A stretch of 41,453 nucleotides of DNA from Nocardioides lijunqiniae (GCF_015024225.1 NZ_JACJGM010000033.1:1-41453), one strand, 5' to 3'; shown: positions 8,659 to 18,800, numbered from the stretch's first letter. Made by a program: numbers and translations. Notes: generated from the sequence alone by a model not told the origin.

Positions 8659-9533
8659 GCCCGTTCCTCGTGCCTCGGCGCCCCGGCCACAGCCTCTACG
8701 ACTCCGTCTCCGAGCGGAGTGCGGCGATGGTCATCCGTCGCTACTCCAGCTCCTTCGGACTGGCGTCCCTGCTCCTCGGCCAGCCCGTCCGCACCCACGT
8801 GCGCAACGCCTACGCGCTCGTCCGGGTGGCCGACGAGATCGTCGACAACCCCGACCCGGGCCTGCGGCGGGAGTCCCGCGACCTCATGCTCACCGCGCTC
8901 CAGGACGACGTGCACCAGTCGCTGCGGACCGGATACAGCCCCAACCTGACCGTGCACGCCTTCGCCGCGACGGCGAGCGCGTGCGGGATCGGCGCGGATC
9001 TCGTGGACCCGTTCTTCGCGTCGATGCGGATGGACCTGGACATCACCGTCCACACCCCCGAGAGCTTCGAGCGCTACGTCTACGGGTCGGCAGAGGTGGT
9101 GGGCCTGATGTGCCTGCGGGTCTTCCTGGCCCGGGAGCCGGCCCGCGACCGGGACTACGCCCGGCTCGCACCGGGCGCGCAACGCCTCGGCGCCGCGTTC
9201 CAGAAGCTCAACTTCCTTCGTGACCTCGCCGAGGACCACGACACCCTGCACCGGTGCTACTTCCCGGGGCTCGACGTCGACCGCTTCGACGACACCGACC
9301 GCGACCGGATCCTCGACGACATCGACACCGACCTGGACGCGGCCGACGCGGTCATTCCCCAGCTGCCGGCCGGCAGCCGACGGGCGGTCCGCGTCGCGCA
9401 CGCCACGTTCGCCGAGCTCGCCGCCCGGCTCCGGGCCACCCCGGCGGACCGCATCCGCCGCACCCGCGTCCGAGTCCCGGACCCCGTTAAGATGCGGGTC
9501 ATGGCCGGAGCGCTCTACGGAAGGCGCGCATGA
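8655..9533 (+). CDS. crtB: Phytoene synthase
   Basis: Joins two GGPP molecules head to head to give phytoene, the first committed C40 step. 292 residues. It has the two Asp-rich substrate-Mg sites of the squalene/phytoene synthase family: DEIVD (Asp60-Asp64) and RDLAED (Asp190, Asp194), plus the YVYGSAEVVGLM segment typical of phytoene synthases. GTG 8655 follows AAGGAGG and overlaps the crtE stop. The stop overlaps the start of the desaturase gene by ATGA, so translation is coupled. Confidence 0.93.
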   Translation: MSPFLVPRRPGHSLYDSVSERSAAMVIRRYSSSFGLASLLLGQPVRTHVRNAYALVRVADEIVDNPDPGLRRESRDLMLTALQDDVHQSLRTGYSPNLTVHAFAATASACGIGADLVDPFFASMRMDLDITVHTPESFERYVYGSAEVVGLMCLRVFLAREPARDRDYARLAPGAQRLGAAFQKLNFLRDLAEDHDTLHRCYFPGLDVDRFDDTDRDRILDDIDTDLDAADAVIPQLPAGSRRAVRVAHATFAELAARLRATPADRIRRTRVRVPDPVKMRVMAGALYGRRA

Positions 9534-11164
9534 GACCCGTGCTCGACGACGCGGGGTCGGACTCGGCCCCGACCTCCTCCGGCTCCGGTCGGGTCGTGGT
9601 GATCGGCGGCGGGATCGCCGGCCTGGCCACCGCCGCCCTCCTGGCATCGCGCGGCTACGACGTCGACCTCCTCGAGCAGAACGACGACCTCGGCGGTCGG
9701 GTCGGCAGCGTCGAGCGGGACGGGTTCCGCTTCGACACCGGCGCGTCGTGGTACCTGATGCCGGAGGTCTTCGAGCGGTTCTTCTCCTTGCTCGGCACCT
9801 CCGTCGACGCGGAGCTGGACCTCGCGGTGCTCGACCCGAGCTACCGCGTGTTCTTCGAGGGCCATGCCGAGCCGATCGACATCCGCCCCGACCGCGAGCA
9901 CAACCGCGCGCTCTTCGAGTCGCTGGAGCCCGGCGCCGGCGACCGGTTCGACGCCTACCTCCGCTCCGCGGAGGACACCTACGACGTCGCGCTGCGCCGC
10001 TTCCTCTACAACAACTTCGCCGCCCCGTCGACGCTGCTCCATCCCGAGGTGGTCCGCCGGATCCCCCGACTGAGCCGGCTGCTGACCCGGTCCCTCGAGA
10101 GCCACGTCGCGGCGCGGTTCTCCGACAACCGGCTCCGCCAGGTGCTGGGCTATCCCGCGGTGTTCCTCGGCTCGTCGCCGAGCCGGGCACCGAGCATGTA
10201 CCACCTGATGAGCCGGCTCGACCTCGGCGACCGGGTGCTCTACCCGCAGGGCGGGTTCACGCACCTCATCGACGCCATCGCCGCGCTCGCCCAGCGCCAC
10301 GGAGCGCGGCTGCACACCGCCACGCCGGTCACCGCCATCCTCACCGACGAGAGCGACCGGGCGGGCCGGCCGCGGGTGGTCGGCGTCGAGGTGTCGGTGG
10401 ACGGGCGGCGTCACTCGTTCCCCGCCGACATCGTCGTGGGCGCCGCGGACCTCCACCACGTCGAGACCACCCTGCTCCCCCCGGAGCTGCAGACCCACCC
10501 GGAGAAGACGTGGCCGCGGCGCACCCCCGGGACCGGCGCCGTGCTCGCGATGCTCGGGGTGGAGGGCCGGCTGCCGCAGCTGCCCCACCACTCCCTGTTC
10601 TTCACCTCCGACTGGAAGCAGAACTTCGGCGACATCTTCGGGTCCGAGGCCCGGGTGCCGGACCCGGCGTCGGTCTACGTCTGCAAGCCCTCCGAGACCG
10701 ACCCGAGCGTCGCTCCCGAGGGCTCGGAGAACCTGTTCGTCCTGGTGCCGGTGCCGGCCGACGTCTCGATCGGCTCCGGAGGCGACGACGGGGGCGGCTC
10801 GCCGCTCGTGGAGCGCGCGGCGGACGCCGCGATCGACCAGGTGGCGGCGTGGGCCGGGATCCCGGACCTGCGCGACCGGATCCGGGTGCGGCACACCGTC
10901 GGCCCGGAGGACTTCGCCCGGCGCTACAACGCCTGGCAGGGCGGGGCGCTCGGGCTGGAGCACACCCTGCGCCAGAGCGCGTTCTTCCGTCCGAGCAACG
11001 TCTCCGGCAAGGTCGACGGCCTCCTGTACGCCGGAGCCAGCACCGTGCCCGGGGTCGGCCTGCCCATGTGCCTGATCAGCGCCGAGCTGGTGCTCAAGCG
11101 GCTCACCGACGACCGGTCCGCCGGCCCCGCGGTCGGCACGCCGCTCGACCAGCAGCCGGTGTGA
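9530..11164 (+). CDS. crtI: Phytoene desaturase, CrtI type
   Basis: FAD-dependent desaturase converting phytoene to lycopene in bacteria that use the CrtI route. 544 residues, slightly long because of an extra N-terminal leader of about 20 residues. The Rossmann motif VVVIGGGIAGLATA begins near residue 22 and the FAD-binding LGGRVG segment follows. The C-terminal signature around LYAGASTVPGVGLPMCLIS (about residue 500-518) is typical of bacterial CrtI. There is one desaturase gene only, as expected for a C40 pathway ending in lycopene. Overlaps crtB by ATGA; the next gene begins 7 bases after the stop. Confidence 0.93.
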   Translation: MRPVLDDAGSDSAPTSSGSGRVVVIGGGIAGLATAALLASRGYDVDLLEQNDDLGGRVGSVERDGFRFDTGASWYLMPEVFERFFSLLGTSVDAELDLAVLDPSYRVFFEGHAEPIDIRPDREHNRALFESLEPGAGDRFDAYLRSAEDTYDVALRRFLYNNFAAPSTLLHPEVVRRIPRLSRLLTRSLESHVAARFSDNRLRQVLGYPAVFLGSSPSRAPSMYHLMSRLDLGDRVLYPQGGFTHLIDAIAALAQRHGARLHTATPVTAILTDESDRAGRPRVVGVEVSVDGRRHSFPADIVVGAADLHHVETTLLPPELQTHPEKTWPRRTPGTGAVLAMLGVEGRLPQLPHHSLFFTSDWKQNFGDIFGSEARVPDPASVYVCKPSETDPSVAPEGSENLFVLVPVPADVSIGSGGDDGGGSPLVERAADAAIDQVAAWAGIPDLRDRIRVRHTVGPEDFARRYNAWQGGALGLEHTLRQSAFFRPSNVSGKVDGLLYAGASTVPGVGLPMCLISAELVLKRLTDDRSAGPAVGTPLDQQPV

Positions 11165-11171
11165 GGACGCG

Positions 11172-11525
11172 ATGAGCCTGCTCCACTGGTCCTACGTCGC
11201 GATGCTGGCCTTCTGCCTCGCGGGCACGCTGCCGCTCGTCCCGGCGTTCCGGCTCCGCGTGCTGCGGCAGCCGACCCGCCTGCTGCTGACGATCCTGCTC
11301 GCCGGCACGCCGTTCCTCGTCTGGGACCTCTACGCGACCGGGGCGGGCCACTGGACCTTTGACGCCGCCCAGACGCTGACGTGGCGGGTGGCCGGGCTGC
11401 CGCTGGAGGAGATCGGCTTCTTCGTGGTGATCCCGCTGGTCTCCGTGCTGACCTACGAGGCCGTGCGCGCCATGTCCGCCCGGGACCGGGTCCGGGCCGA
11501 CGACCGACGCGAGGAGGCCCCATGA
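11172..11525 (+). CDS. crtYc: Lycopene cyclase subunit CrtYc
   Basis: 117-residue membrane protein with three predicted helices and the LPLEEIGFFVVIP motif of heterodimeric lycopene cyclase subunits. In actinobacteria two such small subunits act together, giving beta rings (CrtYc/CrtYd) or, in C50 pathways, CrtYe/CrtYf type rings after an elongase. No elongase (CrtEb, UbiA family) is present here, so a beta-carotene-type C40 cyclisation is the better inference. The stop overlaps the next subunit's start by ATGA, fitting stoichiometric production. Confidence 0.88.
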   Translation: MSLLHWSYVAMLAFCLAGTLPLVPAFRLRVLRQPTRLLLTILLAGTPFLVWDLYATGAGHWTFDAAQTLTWRVAGLPLEEIGFFVVIPLVSVLTYEAVRAMSARDRVRADDRREEAP

Positions 11526-11854
11526 GCTACACCGCCCTCGCCGTGGTCGGGGTGCTGGCGGCCCTCGCCCTGGACCGGCTCGTCGGCACCCGGCTCACCA
11601 GCACGAGGAGCTGGTGGACGGCCTACGGCATCATCATCTTCTTCCAGCTCCTGACCAACGGCTGGCTCACCGGTCGCGGCATCGTCCGCTACAACGCCGC
11701 GGAGATCCTCGGCAGCGAGAGCATCACCTTCGTCGGGGACGGTCGCCTGGTCTACGCGCCGGTCGAGGACCTCGCGTTCGGCTTCGCGCTCGTGCTGACC
11801 TCGTGCGTGGCCTGGGTGTGGCTGGGACGACGCGCCACGGAGGGTGAGGCGTGA
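11522..11854 (+). CDS. crtYd: Lycopene cyclase subunit CrtYd
   Basis: 110-residue membrane protein with three predicted helices. It contains WWTAYGIIIFF, NGWLTGR and APVEDLAFGF, matching the second small subunit of the actinobacterial lycopene cyclase (the PVED segment is the counterpart of PLEE in the partner). It overlaps crtYc by ATGA and the P450 gene by GTGA. Its ring type (beta or epsilon) cannot be told from sequence by eye. Confidence 0.88.
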   Translation: MSYTALAVVGVLAALALDRLVGTRLTSTRSWWTAYGIIIFFQLLTNGWLTGRGIVRYNAAEILGSESITFVGDGRLVYAPVEDLAFGFALVLTSCVAWVWLGRRATEGEA

Positions 11855-13236
11855 GCGCGGCCCGGTCCTGGGCGAGCAAGCCCCTCGACATCGGGGTGCC
11901 CGGCCCGACCCCGCTGGACATGGCCCGGTCGCTGCGCTCGATCCGTGCCGACCCGCTGTCGTTCCTCACCTCGGTGAGCGAGCAGTACGGCGACCTGGTG
12001 GCGTTCCCGGTCCCGGGCGCACCGGCCCTGCTGCTGAACGACCCGGCCGACGTGAAGCACGTCCTGCAGACCTCGGCCCGCAACTGGGGCAAGCAGACGG
12101 TGCAGTACGCCGCCCTCTCCCGCGTGACCGGCCCCGGGCTGCTGGCCTCCTCCGAGCCCAACTGGATCGAGCACCGCCGCGTCGCCGCGCCGGCGTTCCA
12201 CCACCAGCGGCTCGAGGCGGTGGCCGACCAGGTCCGGGCTGCGGCCGACGCGGCCATCTCCGAGAGGCTCGGCGGCGGTGCCGTCGCGGGCGGCGCGCTC
12301 GTGGACGTCGCCGCCCTCACGCACCGCATCGGTCTGGACGCCGTCGGGCGGGCCCTGTTCTCCACCGACCTGTCCGGTCACGCCCAACGACTGCTGGACG
12401 CGACCAGCGACGCCGCCACCCTGGTCTACCGGCTGGGACGCTCGGTCCTGCAGACGGCGTCCTGGGCCCCGACGCCGACGAACCTGTGGCTGCGCTCGAC
12501 GTACCGCCGCCTCGACGCCATCTCCGCCGACCTGGTCGCCCAGCGGCGGGCCCGGCCGTCGTCGGCGGGTGGGTCCCACGGCGACGACCTCCTGGGCCTG
12601 CTGCTGGACAGCGGGATGAGCGACGCCGAGATCAGGCACGAGCTGGTCACCATGGTCATCGCCGGGCACGAGACCGTGGCCGCCGCGCTGGCCTGGACGC
12701 TGATGCTCGTCGCCGAGGACCAGTCGGTCCAGGACCGGCTGCGCGCCGAGCTGACGCAGCACTCCGGTCCGGTGTCGCTGCTCGGGCACCGCGAGACGCT
12801 GCCCTGGACGCGAGCCGTCGTGGACGAGTCGCTGCGCCTCTTCCCGCCGGCCTGGGCGCTGTCGCGACGCTCGCACGGGGACGACGTCGTCGCGGGTCGC
12901 GCCGTGCCGGCGGGCACCCTCGCCATCATCAGCCCGTGGCTGGTCCACCGGCGCGCCGACTTCTGGCCCGACCCGCTCACGTTCCGGCCGGACCGGTTCC
13001 TCGGTGCGACCGGGACGCCGCCGGGATACCTGCCGTTCGGGCAGGGACCGCGCCTGTGCATCGGCCGCGAGTTCGCGCTGGGGGAGATGGTCGTCGTGCT
13101 CAGCCGGCTGCTCACGGCCTACCAGGTGGACGTGCCGGACGGCTGGTCGCGGCCACGAGCGCAGGCGAAGGTGGCGGTGCACCCCGGCGGTGGCATGCCC
13201 CTGGTGGTGACCCCGCTGGGTCGGGCACGGTCGTGA
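11851..13236 (+). CDS. Cytochrome P450, probable carotenoid oxidase
   Basis: 461 residues. I-helix motif AGHET (271-275), ExxR pair Glu326/Arg329 in ESLRLFPPAW, and heme loop PFGQGPRLCIGREFA with the cysteine ligand at 403. The I-helix and heme-loop style resemble the class that includes the Thermus beta-carotene hydroxylase CYP175A1. Because it sits inside the crt operon with overlaps on both sides, it most likely oxidises the cyclic carotenoid, creating the hydroxyl (or further oxidised) group that the following glycosyltransferase needs. Substrate and position of attack are inferred. No ferredoxin or reductase gene lies nearby, so electrons must come from elsewhere. Confidence 0.88.
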   Translation: MSAARSWASKPLDIGVPGPTPLDMARSLRSIRADPLSFLTSVSEQYGDLVAFPVPGAPALLLNDPADVKHVLQTSARNWGKQTVQYAALSRVTGPGLLASSEPNWIEHRRVAAPAFHHQRLEAVADQVRAAADAAISERLGGGAVAGGALVDVAALTHRIGLDAVGRALFSTDLSGHAQRLLDATSDAATLVYRLGRSVLQTASWAPTPTNLWLRSTYRRLDAISADLVAQRRARPSSAGGSHGDDLLGLLLDSGMSDAEIRHELVTMVIAGHETVAAALAWTLMLVAEDQSVQDRLRAELTQHSGPVSLLGHRETLPWTRAVVDESLRLFPPAWALSRRSHGDDVVAGRAVPAGTLAIISPWLVHRRADFWPDPLTFRPDRFLGATGTPPGYLPFGQGPRLCIGREFALGEMVVVLSRLLTAYQVDVPDGWSRPRAQAKVAVHPGGGMPLVVTPLGRARS

Positions 13237-14372
13237 CCGACCTGGTCGTCGCCGCGCTGCTGCTGGTGGCCGCGGCCGGTGCCGCCTGGCTGCTGCGCGA
13301 CCTCCGCACGCTCCCGGCCGCCGGCGAGCACGGTGCCCGGGCCGGCTCCGTCTCGGTCGTCGTCCCCGCTCGCGACGAGGAGGCGAGCCTGCCGGCGCTC
13401 CTGCAGTCCCTGCGCGACCTGACCGTCGGGGTCCACGAGGTCGTCGTGGTCGACGACGCCTCGCGCGACGCCACGGCGGCGGTGGCCCGGGCCTCCTCCG
13501 CCACCGTCCTGCCCGCGGGGGACCCGCCGGAGGGCTGGACCGGCAAGGCCTGGGCCTGCCACGTGGGGGCCGAGGCGACCAGCGGCGACCTCCTGCTGTT
13601 CCTCGACGCCGACACCAGGCTGTCGCCGGACGCGCTGGGTGGACTGCTGGAGGCCCACGACGGGTACCGGGGTCTCGTGTCGGTGCAACCCTTCCACGCG
13701 GTCGTGCGGCCCTACGAGCAGCTCTCGGCCTACTTCAACGTGGTCTCGGTGCTGGCCAGTGGCGCCTTCGGTCGTCGCCCCGCGGCTCGGCCGATGGCCT
13801 TCGGGCCGTGCCTGCTGACCTCGCGGGCCGACTACGAGCGCGCAGGGGGTCACGCCGCCGTCAGGAGCGAGATCCTCGACGACGTACGACTGGCGGCCGC
13901 CTACGAGCGCGCCGGCCTCCCCGTGCGGTGCTGGGTCGGCGGCGAGTCGATGCGGATGCGCAGCTACCCGGGCGGGATCCGGCAGCTGGCCGACGGCTGG
14001 ACCAAGAACGTCGCCTCCGGGGCGGCGGCCGCCGCGCCCGGTCCCACGCTCGGGGCGGTGGGGTGGATCGGCGCGCACCACGCCGTCGCCGTCGGCGTCG
14101 TCCTGGTGCTGGTCCAGACCCTCTCCGGCCAGGACGTGCCCCTGACGCACGGTCATCCCGCCCTGTGGCTGGCCGCCTGGGCGGTCGTGTCCTGGCAGCT
14201 GCGATCGGTCCTCAGGTCGCTCGGCTCGTTCCGCTGGTGGACGTGGCTCCTCTTCCCGGTGCCGCTGCTCGCGTTCGACCTGATCTTCGCGCGGTCCCTG
14301 GGCCGCACCCTCGTCGGGCGCTCGGTGCAGTGGCGGGGGCGCGAGGTCCGGCTGGACAGGGACGGCGCCTGA
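13233..14372 (+). CDS. Membrane glycosyltransferase family 2, CrtQ-like
   Basis: 379 residues. N-terminal membrane segment (about 3-22), a GT-A domain with VVVPARDEEASL, VVVDDASRDAT (Asp74/Asp75) and the metal-binding DAD (Asp125-Asp127), then three C-terminal hydrophobic segments (about 270-360). This layout matches the 4,4'-diaponeurosporenoate glycosyltransferase CrtQ of staphyloxanthin synthesis and related actinobacterial enzymes. Predicted role: transfer of a sugar from a nucleotide sugar to the oxidised carotenoid at the membrane. GTG 13233 overlaps the P450 stop. Next to the acyltransferase gene the assignment is strong, but the acceptor carotenoid here is not the staphylococcal C30 acid. 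Confidence 0.85.
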   Translation: MTDLVVAALLLVAAAGAAWLLRDLRTLPAAGEHGARAGSVSVVVPARDEEASLPALLQSLRDLTVGVHEVVVVDDASRDATAAVARASSATVLPAGDPPEGWTGKAWACHVGAEATSGDLLLFLDADTRLSPDALGGLLEAHDGYRGLVSVQPFHAVVRPYEQLSAYFNVVSVLASGAFGRRPAARPMAFGPCLLTSRADYERAGGHAAVRSEILDDVRLAAAYERAGLPVRCWVGGESMRMRSYPGGIRQLADGWTKNVASGAAAAAPGPTLGAVGWIGAHHAVAVGVVLVLVQTLSGQDVPLTHGHPALWLAAWAVVSWQLRSVLRSLGSFRWWTWLLFPVPLLAFDLIFARSLGRTLVGRSVQWRGREVRLDRDGA

Positions 14373-14857
14373 TGCTCCGCCTGCTGATGCCGCAGACCGT
14401 GACCATCGCGGTCGACATCCTCGCCTGGGGCGCCTTCCACAGCCTCACGGGCCTCGTCGCCCACCGGCTCGACGATCGCCGCCTGGCCCGGGACGGCTGG
14501 CTGCTGCGGCAGCGCGCGTTCGAGGACGGCGGACGGTGGTACCGACGCCGGCTCCGGATCCACCGCTGGAAGGACCGGCTCCCCGAGGCCGGGGCCCTGT
14601 TCCCAGGGGGCATGAGCAAGCGCCACCTGCCGACGTACGACGCCGAGGGGTTGCGGGTCTTCGCCCGCGAGACCCGACGGGCCGAGCTGGCGCACTGGTG
14701 GGCCATGCTCTGCGGGCCGCTCTTCGTCCTCTGGAACCCTCCTCTCGCGTCCGCCCTCCTCATCACCTACGGCGTGCTGATCAACCTGCCGTTCATCCTC
14801 ATCCAGCGCTACAACCGCTTCCGGATCAACGCCCTGATCGGACGCCGCCGGGGATGA
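14372..14857 (+). CDS. Glycosyl-carotenoid acyltransferase, CrtO-like
   Basis: 161 residues, close to the staphylococcal glycosyl-4,4'-diaponeurosporenoate acyltransferase CrtO (about 165 residues). Shared hallmarks, from memory of that family, are the WYRRRLRIHRWKD segment, the ETRRAELAHWW segment and the C-terminal IQRYNRFR motif. Three hydrophobic segments suggest a membrane enzyme. Predicted to attach a fatty acyl chain to the sugar of the carotenoid glycoside. The start overlaps the glycosyltransferase stop by one base (TGATG) and the stop overlaps the next gene by ATGA. Not to be confused with the beta-carotene ketolase also called CrtO. Confidence 0.85.
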   Translation: MLRLLMPQTVTIAVDILAWGAFHSLTGLVAHRLDDRRLARDGWLLRQRAFEDGGRWYRRRLRIHRWKDRLPEAGALFPGGMSKRHLPTYDAEGLRVFARETRRAELAHWWAMLCGPLFVLWNPPLASALLITYGVLINLPFILIQRYNRFRINALIGRRRG

Positions 14858-15693
14858 CGAGCCTGGACAGCGAGCGTGACACGTCACGACCGGCGCCGTC
14901 TCGTCACGGCCCCATCGCACAGCTGCTGATCGCCTGGTCCCCGCTCAGCGGGATCCTGATCGCCTACGCCGTCGCCCAGTGGATCAACGCTCCCCTGGCC
15001 GAGCAGGCCGTCGACGGGGACCGCAACCGGCTCGGCTTCAGCCTTCACGTCGCCGGCCCTCCACGAGCCGACGAGGCCGTCTTCGGGGCAGTGCCGACCG
15101 TCCACCTGCAGCAGTGGCTCGTCGACGGCGCCGCGCACTGGTACGACGGCCTGGCCGCGCTGATCTACGTCACCCACTTCGTCGTCATCCCCGTGGTCAC
15201 CGGCCTGGTGTGGTTCCGGATGCGGGACCGGTTCACGGCGTGGCTGACGGCCGTCCTGACGTTCACCGTCGTCGGGGTGACCGGCTACGTCGTCTACCCC
15301 GCCGCCCCTCCGTGGTGGGCCTCCGAGCAGGACCGGATCGGTGCCGTCGACCGGATCTCCGGCCTCGGCTGGCACTACCTGCACCTCGAGCCGATCGCGC
15401 GGCTGACCGAGCTCGGCCAGGGACAGAGCAACCCGGTGGCGGCCATGCCGTCGCTGCACGCGGGGGCCGCGCTCCTCGTCGCGCTGTTCCTGTGGCCCTC
15501 GGTGAGGAGCTGGGTCCGCGGCGCGTTGCTCCTCTACGCCGGGTCCATGGCCTGGGTGCTGGTCTACACCGGCGAGCACTACGTCGTCGACGTGGTCGCC
15601 GGCTGGCTGACGGCGGGCGTGGCCGTCCTGGTGAGTGTGGTCGGCCTGGTCGGCCTGGTGGGCAGAGTCAGCGCGTCAGACGGCGAGAGCTGA
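14854..15693 (+). CDS. PAP2 superfamily membrane phosphatase/phosphotransferase
   Basis: 279 residues with about six membrane helices. Two of the PAP2 catalytic motifs are clear: MPSLHAG (His202) and the GEHYVVDVVAG block (His242, Asp246). The PAAPPWW segment before them is typical of the AUR1/inositol-phosphorylceramide-synthase-like branch. It is the last gene of the crt operon, overlapping the acyltransferase gene. Known PAP2 enzymes dephosphorylate lipid phosphates or transfer phospho-headgroups. In this operon it might act on polyprenyl diphosphates or in carotenoid-glycoside maturation, but the sequence does not decide this. Confidence 0.82.
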   Translation: MTSLDSERDTSRPAPSRHGPIAQLLIAWSPLSGILIAYAVAQWINAPLAEQAVDGDRNRLGFSLHVAGPPRADEAVFGAVPTVHLQQWLVDGAAHWYDGLAALIYVTHFVVIPVVTGLVWFRMRDRFTAWLTAVLTFTVVGVTGYVVYPAAPPWWASEQDRIGAVDRISGLGWHYLHLEPIARLTELGQGQSNPVAAMPSLHAGAALLVALFLWPSVRSWVRGALLLYAGSMAWVLVYTGEHYVVDVVAGWLTAGVAVLVSVVGLVGLVGRVSASDGES

Positions 15694-15832
15694 CGACCGG
15701 CTCTCGCTAAGAGGGGTCTTCACGCACCGTTTACCTGAGCACCGGGAAGCGGACGCGGACCGGTGGTGCGGCGCTGGGTGAATCCTCCCGTGCCGCGATC
15801 GCGGTGACGATGCCCCCTACACGAGGTGACGA

Positions 15833-18800
15833 ATGACCCTGCCCTCCCGATCGGGCCGACCGCTGCTCCGATCATCCCTCTCCGCGCTCGCGGTCACGGC
15901 CCTCGCCGCCGGCGTGCTCGGCGCCGTCCCCGCCGAGCCGGCCCTGGCCGCCGCCCCGGTGGTCGCCCCCGTGACCGCCGCGGCTGCCGACGACACGACG
16001 TCGCCGGACTCGCTCTCGCTCGTCGACGAGACCGAGACCGTCGGTCCCGGCATCACCCTGCGCAGCCTCACCTCCGTGACGCCCAAGGGCTGGTACGACC
16101 AGCAGATCCTCAAGGTCGACCTGGCCAACCCGGCGGTGACCAGCGACCTGCTGTCCGGTGAGCACGTGACCGACCGCAACGCGATCTCGAAGAAGGCCGA
16201 CGAGGCCGGCGCCGTCGCCGGCGTCAACGGCGACTTCTTCGACATCAACAACTCGGGGGCGCCGCTGGGCGCCGCCGTGAAGGACAACGAGCTCCTCAAG
16301 TCCTCCGACTACGGCAGCTGGACCCACGTCGGGGTCGGGCAGGACGGCGTCGGCCGCGCCGTCGACATGGCGCTGGACGCCAAGGCGACGTTCGGCGGGG
16401 TGGACCACGCGGTCATCTCGCTGAACGCGTCGAACACCCTGGCCGGCTCGCCGGTCGACTCGATCAGCGCCTACACCTCGCGGTGGGGCAGCGCCAGCCG
16501 CGCGATCGCGGTTACCGGCGCCACCGACGTCGCCTCGGTCCTGGTGCAGGGAGACGTCGTCGTCTCCGTGGACCCGGCCGCCGCCGGCACGGGTCCGATC
16601 CCCGAGGGCGCCTTCGTCCTGGTCGGTCGCGAGGCCGGCGCCGCGGCGATCCGCGCGCTGGTGCCCGGTGACGCGGTCACGCTCGGCTACGAGCTGAGCG
16701 ACACCCTGGCGAAGCAGATGAAGTTCGTGATCGGCTCCAACCGCGAGCTCGTGCGCGACGGCGTCGCACGCCCGGACGCCGAGCTCGACAACGACGTGCA
16801 CCCGCGCACGGTCATCGGGTTCAAGGACGGCGGTCGCACGATGCTGCTGGTCACGAACGACGGCCGCCAGTCGCCGATCAACGGCATGACGATGCGCGAG
16901 CTGGCGGCGTTCATGGTCGGCCAGGGCGCCGAGACCGCCTGGAACCTCGACGGCGGCGGCTCCACCACGATGGTGGCGCGCGCCCTCGGCGAGACGGCCA
17001 CCACGGTGCGCAACCGTCCCTCCGACGGCGTCGAGCGGCTCGACCCCAACGGCGTCGGCGTGTTCGTCGCGCCCGGCACCGGCCGGGCCGAGGAGCTCGT
17101 GATCACCCCGGGCACGGGCCGGGCGAAGGTCTTCCCCGGTCTGCACCGCACGCTCTCGGCGAAGGCGATCGACGACCACCTGACGCCGGTCCCGCTCGCG
17201 CGCGGCGACGTCCGCTGGAGCACGTCGGCCGGCATGGTCGACAGCGGTCTGCTGGCGGCGCCCGCCGACGCCAGCGGCACCATCACCGTGAAGGGCACCG
17301 CGGACGGCAGCCAGGGCGTCGCGCGCGTCCGGGTGCTGCGGCCGCTGCGTACCCTCGAGCTCTCCACCAACCGCATCGCGATCACCGACCCGGTGCCCGC
17401 GAACGCCGTCCAGCTGCGCGTCACCGGCCGCGACGGCCAGGGCTTCACCGCGCCCGTCGAGGCCGCCGACCTGGAGCTCGACTACGACCGCAGCGTCATC
17501 AAGGTGACGCCGTCCGGGACCGGGCTCAAGATCACGCCCGTCACCGACGGCGGCACCGTGCTCGTCCTGAGCGCCGGCGGCCGCACCACGCGGGTCCCGA
17601 TCACCGTCGGGGTCCAGACCGTGCGCCCCTACGCCTTCGACGACGAGGCGGCCGGCTCCGGACGCTGGACGAGCAACAGCTCGGCCGGCTCCACGGTCGC
17701 GATCACGAAGGACCCCGAGGGCGTGCGCCTGGAGTTCAGCGCCACCCGCAACAAGGGCATCAGCGCGGCCGGCGTGCCGGCCCGCTGGGTCGAGATCCCC
17801 GGCCAGCCGCTGCGGGTCCGCGTCAAGATGAAGTCCAGCGTCGTGGTGCCCGCGGGCCTCACCTACGCCGGCTTCTGGGACGCCGCGGGCAAGTCCCACG
17901 GCCTCTACGGCACCGGCCTGGTGGCCTCCGACCAGTGGCAGTACGTCACGTTCACGATCCCCTCCACGGCGACGTACCCGATCCGCTTCAACTCCTTCCA
18001 GGGCATCAACACCGCGGTCAGCCAGCAGGTCGCCGGTCACTTCGTGTTCGGCGGTATCGAGGCCGACGTGCCGTCCGAGATCGAGCTGCCCGGCCAGGAG
18101 CTGCTGCTCGCCGACGCGCTGTTCTCGCCCGACGGCCGCGTCGACGAGGAGCAGGACTGGAGCTTCGCCACCCTCTCGGACGTGCAGTTCACCGCTGCCC
18201 AGCCCGAGCTGACCAAGGTCGCGATCGCCGCCCTCGCACGGATCCGCGCGCAGAAGCCGGACCTGATCGTCCTCAACGGCGACATCGTCGACCGCGGCCT
18301 GGCCGAGGACGTGACGCTCGCGCGCCAGACCCTCGAGGCCGGCGGCTGCGACCTGATCGGCCTGGGGGAGGAGCCCGCCGCGGAGAGCACGCCCGACCCC
18401 GCGTCCGGCACCGTGCCCTGCTACTACGTCCCCGGCAACCATGAGTCCTACGGCGTCGGCAACGTGCAGTCGACGCTCGACGCGTGGGAGGCCGAGTTCG
18501 GGCAGCCGTACCGCACCTTCGACCACAAGGGCACCCGGTTCGTGCTGCTCAACAGTGCGCTCGGCTCGCTGCGCGGCTCCGACTGGGACCAGCTCCCGAT
18601 GCTCCAGCAGGCCCTGGACAGCGCGGCTGACGACCCGGCCGTCGACAACGTCATGGTCTTCGCCCACCACCCGGTGGACGACCCGGCCGAGACGGACTCC
18701 AGCCAGCTCACCGACCGCATCGAGGTGCGGCTGGTCGAGAAGCTCCTGACCGACTTCCGCGAGGAGAGCGACAAGGGCGTTGCCATGGTCGGCTCCCACG

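Noticed and set aside
11172..11854. CrtYe/CrtYf of a C50 (decaprenoxanthin or sarcinaxanthin) pathway
   Set aside because: No lycopene elongase gene in the operon; the P450, glycosyltransferase and acyltransferase fit a C40 end product better.
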